Source: Gordonia sp. UBA5067
Lineage (GTDB): Bacteria > Actinomycetota > Actinomycetes > Mycobacteriales > Mycobacteriaceae
Reading direction: 5' to 3'
Assembly: GCF_002414845.1 (NCBI RefSeq)
Contig: NZ_DIAX01000008.1
Coordinates: 7,986-29,380, forward strand
DNA length: 21,395 nucleotides
Shown here one piece after another: positions 15,904-21,395 of this stretch. The notes below the pieces were generated by a model that saw nothing but the letters and a program-made list of their open reading frames with translations, was not told the DNA's origin and ran no database searches. Numbering within the stretch: position 1 is the stretch's first letter; each line of letters begins with the position of its first letter. Made by a program: the position numbers and the translations under genes.

Positions 15904-16359
15904 TCAATAGCCGATGATCCCCGCGGTGCCGTTGGACAGCCAGGTCACGCCGTCGAAAATCTGGTTGCGTGGGGCGATCAGCCATATCGTCGGGCTCGCC
16001 GACCGGCCGCAGCGCACATTCACCTGGTGGGCGCCCGCAGCGACGGCGTAGCCCCGGAGGGTGGTGGTACCGAGCATCGGCGGGGCGCTGTGTGGGGCGG
16101 CCTGTTCGAACGACGCCACCACCTGGCGGTCCATCCATACGCGGCACCGGGCATCGTGGTGGGTGGCCGACCCGCGGTGGTAGGTGATCTGCCAATCCGA
16201 GTCGCCGGCCAGGGTGACCGAGATCGTCGGCATCGGCGCGGCATCGGCCGGCGCGGCATGGATCGATCCGCCGAGCAGCGGCGCGGCCACCGTGGCGGCG
16301 ATCATCGTGACCCGGACGGTCGTAACCCGGACAAGCGAGGTCTTCCGCGGAGTTCTCAT
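15904..16359 (-). CDS. Secreted two-cysteine protein of unknown function
   Basis: The 151-residue product from ATG 16359 has a basic N-terminus, a hydrophobic core (about 18-32) and Ala-rich cleavage sites near 36-42 (HAAPADA|AP), a Sec signal peptide. The mature part of about 110 residues is beta-rich with exactly two cysteines (C72, C117), probably one disulfide, and a C-terminal DGVTWLSNGTAGIIGY. I recognise no family. An upstream extension in the same frame runs antisense into the divergent gene and lacks support. The start lies eight bases after a -10-like TATTAT, so the mRNA is probably leaderless. Confidence 0.7.
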   Translation of the reverse strand: MRTPRKTSLVRVTTVRVTMIAATVAAPLLGGSIHAAPADAAPMPTISVTLAGDSDWQITYHRGSATHHDARCRVWMDRQVVASFEQAAPHSAPPMLGTTTLRGYAVAAGAHQVNVRCGRSASPTIWLIAPRNQIFDGVTWLSNGTAGIIGY

Positions 16360-16366
16360 CGTGAAG

Positions 16367-16375
16367 GATAATATC
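16367..16375. promoter_or_regulatory. Symmetric bidirectional -10 element
   Basis: GATAATATC reads GATATTATC on the other strand. On the plus strand TAATAT (16369-16374) ends seven bases before ATG 16382. On the minus strand TATTAT (16368-16373) ends eight bases before ATG 16359. The same few bases therefore appear to serve as -10 for two divergent leaderless genes 22 bp apart. Confidence 0.6.
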
Positions 16376-16381
16376 AAAAAT

Positions 16382-17041
16382 ATGACATTGGTCGATGGCC
16401 TTTTTGTGGTGCTTGGTGTGCTGGCCTTGGGTGGCCTCGTCGGGTTGCTGGCGATTGGCGCCGCGGTGGCGCTGGCCCGACGGCCGGACCGTGCGCCGGT
16501 TTCCACCATTGCGGCGGCCGACCTCGATGACTACTTCGCCCGGCGTGCGGCCTTTGCGGTGACGGTTTCGGCGCGGACTCCACTGGCTCCGGCGGAGATC
16601 TTCCGACGCCTGGCGCGCCGTCCGTACCTGAGTAGCCTGCCGTTTCTGAGTGGGCCCGAGTGGCTCGACAACGACTGGCCCGACAAAGGGATGGCTGACC
16701 TGCGCGGCGCCCGGTCGCGCCGGACGATGTCGGGGACGATCTACGCCGTTTCGGAACAGGTAATTCGGTATGAGCCCGATGTGGTGATCGCGCTGACCGG
16801 TACCGCGGTGTGTACGCCGGCGACCATCGCCAGTTTTGCCGAGCGGTTCACGATTGGTGCCACCGAGCGGGACGGTGTCACCGAGGTTCGCTGGACGATC
16901 GCGGGGACGCCGCGCTGGGTGGGCTGGCTGCCGTGGCGCTGGGGCGCGCCGCTGTCGCGTCCGCTGTTCGCCTTCGTCCTGCGGCACGTCCTGCGCCTCG
17001 GGGCGTTCCGCGCCCCTCGGCCGGCGGGGAACGAGGACTAA
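16382..17041 (+). CDS. Membrane-anchored SRPBCC-like protein
   Basis: The 219-residue protein has one N-terminal membrane helix (about 5-32), a basic stop-transfer (LARRPDR), then a domain with SRPBCC/START-like features: VTVSARTPLAPAEIFRRLA near the start and FTIGATERDGVTEVRWTIAGT before a C-terminal helix ending FVLRHVLRLG. Such domains bind hydrophobic ligands. It ends 124 bases before an mce lipid-transport operon on the same strand, so a lipid-related role is attractive but unproven. ATG 16382 is chosen because TAATAT lies seven bases upstream (leaderless); the frame further upstream is antisense to the secreted-protein gene. Confidence 0.65.
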   Translation: MTLVDGLFVVLGVLALGGLVGLLAIGAAVALARRPDRAPVSTIAAADLDDYFARRAAFAVTVSARTPLAPAEIFRRLARRPYLSSLPFLSGPEWLDNDWPDKGMADLRGARSRRTMSGTIYAVSEQVIRYEPDVVIALTGTAVCTPATIASFAERFTIGATERDGVTEVRWTIAGTPRWVGWLPWRWGAPLSRPLFAFVLRHVLRLGAFRAPRPAGNED

Positions 17042-17048
17042 AGGGCTC

Positions 17049-17076
17049 TTGGCGCATTTCATATATAAAATATGTT
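17049..17076 (+). promoter_or_regulatory. Promoter and possible operator of the mce operon
   Basis: TTGGCG (17049-17054) and TATGTT (17071-17076) are separated by 16 bases, a plausible -35/-10 pair in a strongly AT-rich pocket. Within it lies the inverted repeat CATAT-ATAAA-ATATG (17060-17074), which overlaps the -10 and could be a repressor site. Predicted transcripts would start about 80 bases before the first YrbE gene. Confidence 0.45.
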
Positions 17077-17165
17077 AGGGTCCTTTCGTTGTGACCGCGA
17101 CCACAACATGCCCCGGCCGGAACCGAACCCGGGGCGCCGTTCACTCGACCTGGGGGTAGACATCA

Positions 17166-17975
17166 ATGGCGTTCGAGCTTCCCGCCTCGCGTGGGCCGGT
17201 TCGCGACCTTGCAGTGGAGGCCGGGCACACGCTCGGGTTCGCCCTGCAGTCGATCGGCGCACTCGTCGTGGCCACGCTTCGACTGCGATTGTCGCTCGCC
17301 GAGACGCTGAATCAAATCGTCTTCATCGGCCGGGTCAGTACCGGACCGTCGCTGCTGCTGATGATCCCGGTAGGTGTGTTCATCGCGGTATCGGTCGGTG
17401 AACTGGCCGGCCGTATCGGGGCGGGCGGCTACTCCGGCGCAGTCGTCGCCTTCGTCATCGTGGGACAGGCGGCGGCGTTGGTCTGCGCGCTGATGATGGC
17501 CGGCGTGGCCGGGTCGGCGATCTGCACCGACTTGGGCTCGCGCAAGATCCGCGAGGAGATCGACGCAATGGAAGTCATGGGCCTCAACGTCATCGAGCGG
17601 TTGGTGGCGCCGCGGATCGCGGCCGCGATCGTCGTCTCAGTCGTGTTGTGCTCGCTGATCACGGTCACCGGCGTCGGCGCGTGCTACCTGTACCACATCT
17701 ACGTGCAACACCTTCCGGCCGGCGCGTTCATGTCCACCTTCAGCCAGTACGGGCGCATGTCCGACTTCGTCATGGCGCTGGTCAAGGCAACCATGTTCGC
17801 ACTGCTGGCGACCGTTGTGGCGTGCTTCAAAGGGTTACACGCACGAGGCGGGCCGAGTGGCGTCGCCGATGCGGTGAACGAGGCCGTCGTGATCGCGTTC
17901 GCGCTGGTGTTCATCTTCAACACGATCCTGTCGCAGGTGTACACGGTGATCGTGCCGGCCGTGGGGGCGTACTGA
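17166..17975 (+). CDS. yrbEA: YrbE/MlaE-family permease, first mce subunit
   Basis: The 269-residue integral membrane protein has the MlaE fold, five to six hydrophobic segments, and the cytoplasmic loop motif SRKIREEIDAMEVMGLNVIE (125-144), the EExDAMEVMG signature through which these permeases contact their ATPase. With YrbEB it forms the inner-membrane channel of an Mce ABC importer for lipids or sterols. GGGGGTAG lies upstream of ATG 17166. It is the first gene of the mce operon, and the next gene begins one base after its stop. Confidence 0.92.
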   Translation: MAFELPASRGPVRDLAVEAGHTLGFALQSIGALVVATLRLRLSLAETLNQIVFIGRVSTGPSLLLMIPVGVFIAVSVGELAGRIGAGGYSGAVVAFVIVGQAAALVCALMMAGVAGSAICTDLGSRKIREEIDAMEVMGLNVIERLVAPRIAAAIVVSVVLCSLITVTGVGACYLYHIYVQHLPAGAFMSTFSQYGRMSDFVMALVKATMFALLATVVACFKGLHARGGPSGVADAVNEAVVIAFALVFIFNTILSQVYTVIVPAVGAY

Positions 17976-17976
17976 C

Positions 17977-18840
17977 GTGGCCGCCACCACCGATCTGCGT
18001 GCCCGGGCCCAATCGGGGTATCGCCGCCGGGTGGGTCCGCTCGTGGACCACACCGTTCGCTTCGGCGAGTACGTCACCTTCATCGCGCGGGCGATCGCTG
18101 CCATCCCGTACACGCTGGTGCACTACCGCAAGCATGTGATCCGCCAGATTGCGGAGATGACTTTCGGCACCAAGTCGCTGCTCTCCGGCGGCGGGACCAT
18201 GGGCATCGTCCTGGCCATGTCGCTGGCCGCCGCGATGATGCTGGGCGTCGAGACGTACCGCGGTTTGCAGCTGGTCGGAATGACCTCGATGTCGGGCATG
18301 CTCGCTGCCATCGCCAATACGCGCGAACTCGCCCCGGTGGTCGTCGCCATCGCGCTGGCAGCCAAAGTCGGCACCGGATTCACCGCCCAGATCGGCGCCA
18401 TGCGGATATCCGACGAGATCGCAGCGCTCGACGTGATGGCGATCCGCTCGATTCCCTTCCTCGCTACGACCAGGATGATCGCTGCGATGGTGTGTGTGCT
18501 CCCGATCTACATGATCGGCCTGTTGGCCAGCTACCTCGCCACCCGTGCGGTGGTGGTCTGGTTCAACGGCGAATCCTCGGGCACCTACGACTACTTCTTC
18601 CACCTGGCCCTCACTCCGACGGACCTGCTGTACTCCGCGATCAAGGCGGTCGTCTTCGCCGCGATCGTCACCCTCGTGCACTGTTCGTACGGCTACTTTG
18701 CCAGCGGTGGGCCCGAGGGCGTCGGCCAAGCCGCCGGACGCGCGCTTCGGACATCGATCCTGGCCATCGGGATCTTCGATGTCATCTTCACTTTCGGACT
18801 GTGGGGCCTGGTCCCCCAGATTCCGGGATTGGGGTTGTAG
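17977..18840 (+). CDS. yrbEB: YrbE/MlaE-family permease, second mce subunit
   Basis: The 287-residue MlaE-fold permease starts at GTG 17977, one base after the yrbEA stop. The ATPase-contact loop is TAQIGAMRISDEIAALDVMA (136-155), the B-type variant in which the first acidic pair is altered compared with yrbEA. The N-terminus carries an interface helix before the first membrane span. It pairs with YrbEA as a heterodimeric permease; the ATPase (MceG type) is not in the window and is usually encoded elsewhere in mycolate bacteria. Confidence 0.92.
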   Translation: MAATTDLRARAQSGYRRRVGPLVDHTVRFGEYVTFIARAIAAIPYTLVHYRKHVIRQIAEMTFGTKSLLSGGGTMGIVLAMSLAAAMMLGVETYRGLQLVGMTSMSGMLAAIANTRELAPVVVAIALAAKVGTGFTAQIGAMRISDEIAALDVMAIRSIPFLATTRMIAAMVCVLPIYMIGLLASYLATRAVVVWFNGESSGTYDYFFHLALTPTDLLYSAIKAVVFAAIVTLVHCSYGYFASGGPEGVGQAAGRALRTSILAIGIFDVIFTFGLWGLVPQIPGLGL

Positions 18841-18843
18841 ACG

Positions 18844-20160
18844 ATGACGGTGATGCTCCCGGGCAAGGCGGTTTCGCGCGGCCGGTACGCAGTACGAGCG
18901 GTAGCGGCGGCGCTGATCATCTTGTTGTTCTCACTATGGATGGTGTCGCGCCACACCGGCACGCTGTCATCGGAGCCGACGGTCTATGCCGAGGTTCCGG
19001 TCGCGGCGGGACTGATCCAGGCCGGCGCGCCGGTGCGCTTCCACGGGGTCAAGGTCGGCGAGATCAGCTCGATCGACGCCGGCGCCTCATCGTCGCGGGT
19101 CGGGCTCACCATTGATGAGGGTTCGTTGCGCAACATCCCGGCGACAGTGATGCTGCGGGTGCTGCCGCGCACCTTCTTCGGCGACACCTACGTTCAGCTC
19201 GCGCCCACTCCCGGATCGCCGACCACGCCGGGGAACCATCTGGCACCCAATGCCGAGGTCGCCGTCGACGACGGTCCCGACGCCGTCAACCTGTACAACA
19301 TCTTCGCGAAGCTGTCCGAACTGATCAACGAGGTCAAGCCCGACGAGATGAATGTCGCACTTGCCGCCGTCGACAAGGCCATCGGCGGGCGCGGCGAGCA
19401 ACTCGGAATGATGATCGACGACTGGTGGTCGGCCTCGCAAGAACTGGAGCAGACGATCAACCGGTTCATCGATGCCACACCGGAATTCGCCCGCGTCACC
19501 GAATCACTCAGGCGGGCCACCCCGGCGATGATGGAGACCCTCGCTTCCGTCGCGAGCATTTCGCACGGAGTCGTCGACCAGGCGGACCAGCTCGCGGAGT
19601 TCTTCACCTCGGCCAGCGGGTACCTGGAGACAATCACCCCGTTTGTGGCGACGAACCGGAAGAATCTCATCACGATCATCGATTCGACCGGAACGATCTT
19701 GAGCACCGTTGCCCAGAACCCGTCCGGAATCACCCGAACGGTGCGTGAGGCGAGCGGGTTCGGCCGAGCCGGCACGATTCTGTTCGCGTCCGGCCGCTTC
19801 AACATCACCGCGGTGCCCACCTTCTCCCAGCCACAGCCCTACTCGGGCGCCGACTGCCCGACGTACGGGGCGCTGCGGGGGTCGTCGTGTTTCGGAAAGC
19901 GGTCACTGTGGGGGACCGGACCGGTGCGAGACCCCGGCCAGCGCAACGGCACGGTCCTGCATCCGCCCAGGCCCAAGGTGCGGCCGGCCAGTGCAAACCG
20001 CCCCGGCGTCATCGACGGCAGCGCGGAGGTCTCGACCCTGCGTGGACTTGAAGGCGTGGTCACCGGCGGCCGTGACTACTCGTCGGGCGGTCGCCCGAAT
20101 CCGGCAACGACGATGATGCTCGGGCCGATGGTCCGGGGCGCGGAAGTGAGGATCAAATGA
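18844..20160 (+). CDS. mceA: MceA, first Mce substrate-binding protein
   Basis: The 438-residue protein has a single N-terminal membrane anchor (about 17-35), an MCE domain (about 46-122: VYAEVPVAAGLIQAGAPVRF, then VKVGEIS and RTFFGDTYVQL), and a long helical region (about 140-330) followed by a C-terminal segment rich in Pro, Gly and Arg. MceA-F assemble into a periplasm-spanning tube that feeds lipid to the YrbE pair. It starts three bases after yrbEB and overlaps mceB by four bases. Paralogue type (Mce1, Mce4 and so on) cannot be told from this alone. Confidence 0.9.
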   Translation: MTVMLPGKAVSRGRYAVRAVAAALIILLFSLWMVSRHTGTLSSEPTVYAEVPVAAGLIQAGAPVRFHGVKVGEISSIDAGASSSRVGLTIDEGSLRNIPATVMLRVLPRTFFGDTYVQLAPTPGSPTTPGNHLAPNAEVAVDDGPDAVNLYNIFAKLSELINEVKPDEMNVALAAVDKAIGGRGEQLGMMIDDWWSASQELEQTINRFIDATPEFARVTESLRRATPAMMETLASVASISHGVVDQADQLAEFFTSASGYLETITPFVATNRKNLITIIDSTGTILSTVAQNPSGITRTVREASGFGRAGTILFASGRFNITAVPTFSQPQPYSGADCPTYGALRGSSCFGKRSLWGTGPVRDPGQRNGTVLHPPRPKVRPASANRPGVIDGSAEVSTLRGLEGVVTGGRDYSSGGRPNPATTMMLGPMVRGAEVRIK

Positions 20161-21176
20161 CCAGGCTGTCAGTGGTGACGGTCATCAAGGCGGCGCTGTT
20201 CGTCGTCGTCGGCGTCGTCGCGTTCTCCCTGATGAGCAATACGCTCCGGTCGCCTGTACGCGGTGCGACCACGGACTACATCGTGCACCTGTCCGATGCC
20301 GAGGGGCTGGTCGAGGGCAATCCGGTCAAGGTCTCGGGCGTGCGCATCGGCCGGGTCGCGGGGATCGAACTCGATCCCCAGGCCAACGGCACGTCGCGTG
20401 CCCGGGTGCGGGTGACGATCGAGCGGGCCCATGCGGTACCGGTGCAGGTGCATGCCGCCGTCCGGTACGCGGACATGCTGGGCGCGCGCTACATCGCGCT
20501 GTCCGATGCCGGGCCGCAGTCGCCGGCGCGCGTCGGCAATGAGATCCCGGTCGAGGCCACGACCCCCCCGGTCAACCTCACCGCATTGATGAACGGATTC
20601 GAGCCGCTCTTCTCCGCACTCGACCCCAAGCAGGTCAACGAACTCGCCCAGGGCTTTGTCGACACATTCGCCGGGCGCACCCAATCGGTGCATCTGCTCC
20701 TGCGTCAGATCGCCTCGATGGGGGCCAACCTTTCCGCCAACGGCGCCGTCTTCGCTCGACTTGTCGCGAACCTGAATTCGTTGATGTCCACCGCGGACGC
20801 GCGCAATGCGCAGTTGACCGAGCTGTTCGCCGGCTTGGGATCGTTGACGTCGGCGATAGTCGGCGACAACGGACAGCTCACCGCCCTGCTGGACTCGGGT
20901 GACCGTTCGGTGGCCGCCCTCGCCCAGATGATGACCACCGCGGGCGATTCGTTCGCCCGCTCGCTGACTGGCCTGCGCGGGGTGACCGCGGCCTGGATTC
21001 CGAATACGCCGGCGTTCGAAACGTTCCTGGACCGGTTCCCGATCATGGCCGACCGGATCAACCACAGCGGTCGGTACGGCGGATTCATGATGCTCTACCT
21101 CTGCAACTTCACGCTCAAGGCGTGGAACGTCGAGGCGAACATCTTCGGTCCGCTCCACTCGCCGGTGTGTCGGTAG
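20157..21176 (+). CDS. mceB: MceB, second Mce substrate-binding protein
   Basis: The 339-residue protein overlaps the mceA stop by four bases (ATGA), showing translational coupling. It has an N-terminal anchor helix (about 9-27), an MCE domain (about 38-120, including EGLVEGNPVKVSGVRIGRV and ADMLGARYIAL), then a helical region of heptad-like repeats (about 140-280) and the MceB-typical end with a single cysteine, PVCR. The length is normal for the family. Confidence 0.92.
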   Translation: MTRLSVVTVIKAALFVVVGVVAFSLMSNTLRSPVRGATTDYIVHLSDAEGLVEGNPVKVSGVRIGRVAGIELDPQANGTSRARVRVTIERAHAVPVQVHAAVRYADMLGARYIALSDAGPQSPARVGNEIPVEATTPPVNLTALMNGFEPLFSALDPKQVNELAQGFVDTFAGRTQSVHLLLRQIASMGANLSANGAVFARLVANLNSLMSTADARNAQLTELFAGLGSLTSAIVGDNGQLTALLDSGDRSVAALAQMMTTAGDSFARSLTGLRGVTAAWIPNTPAFETFLDRFPIMADRINHSGRYGGFMMLYLCNFTLKAWNVEANIFGPLHSPVCR

Positions 21177-21186
21177 GGGGTGAGAG

Positions 21187-21395
21187 ATGTTCCTAGTCAG
21201 ATTGATCGACGTTTTCGTCGGCATCCTCGAGTTCGTCTTTAAGTCCGATAAACGTGCCCAGGGCGCGTCTGCCGCAGTGCTCGGGACTGCCGGAATCATC
21301 ACCCTGGTGGCACTGCTGCTGATCGCGATCGGCATTCCGCACTGGCACTATCAGGCGCGGACCCAGCCGTATACCGCAGAGCTGGGAAACGCTGC
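21187..21395 (+). CDS. mceC: MceC, N-terminal part (runs off the window)
   Basis: ATG 21187 follows GGGGGTGAGAG, ten bases after the mceB stop, and stays open to the end of the window (69 codons). It begins MFLVRLIDVFVGILEFVFKS, then a polar stretch and a membrane helix (about residues 34-53), then PHWHYQARTQPYTAELGNA, which is the start of the MCE domain region. Position in the operon and sequence fit MceC. The remaining mceC-F genes should lie beyond the edge. Confidence 0.85.
   Translation, partial: MFLVRLIDVFVGILEFVFKSDKRAQGASAAVLGTAGIITLVALLLIAIGIPHWHYQARTQPYTAELGNA

Noticed and set aside
20169..21335. 388-codon minus-strand frame
   Set aside because: Antisense to mceB and mceC; no motif of its own.
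1..21395. CRISPR arrays, complete insertion sequences, phage structural genes, defence islands
   Set aside because: No regularly spaced repeats, no transposase or integrase frame and no known defence module seen on either strand.

Overview
The window is high-GC actinobacterial DNA, most likely from a mycolic-acid producer of the order Mycobacteriales (Gordonia, Williamsia or Nocardia-like; genus is an inference). Supporting features are an mce lipid-import operon, a 13E12-type DUF222/HNH gene with a mycobacterial-style LexA box, the ATP-grasp / alpha-E / transglutaminase trio also found in Mycobacterium tuberculosis (Rv2411c-Rv2409c), and many genes that seem to be transcribed without a leader.

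Region 1 (1-3250) is accessory in character. It opens with the 3' end of a tRNA gene and its terminator hairpin. A frameshifted PH-like/DUF2510 gene follows, then an SOS-controlled 13E12-family HNH gene on the minus strand. Long stretches here carry no convincing gene.

Region 2 (3250-7420) has a six-helix membrane protein whose stop codon abuts that of a convergent TDT-family anion transporter. The transporter lies downstream of an alkyl sulfatase, and a small DUF202 membrane protein is divergent from the sulfatase.

Region 3 (7520-10930) has a minus-strand AlkB-like dioxygenase, a decayed ABC-F ATPase with a stop codon in its Walker B motif, a pterin-4a-carbinolamine dehydratase coupled to a lipoprotein sugar dehydrogenase, a 36-residue cysteine-rich metallothionein-like gene, and DUF2277 and DUF1622 genes.

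Region 4 (10940-15850, minus strand) has an MpaB/Lcp-like (DUF2236) haem oxygenase and a tightly overlapping three-gene operon: circularly permuted ATP-grasp, alpha-E and transglutaminase-like protease. This trio probably makes and processes an unknown peptide or amide product. The ATP-grasp protein ends in an unusual eight-glutamine tract.

Region 5 (15900-21395) has a secreted two-cysteine protein and a membrane-anchored SRPBCC protein, divergent from one another across only 22 bp and apparently sharing a symmetric -10 element. An mce operon follows (two YrbE permeases, MceA, MceB and the start of MceC) and runs off the window. It would import lipids or sterols across the mycolate envelope.
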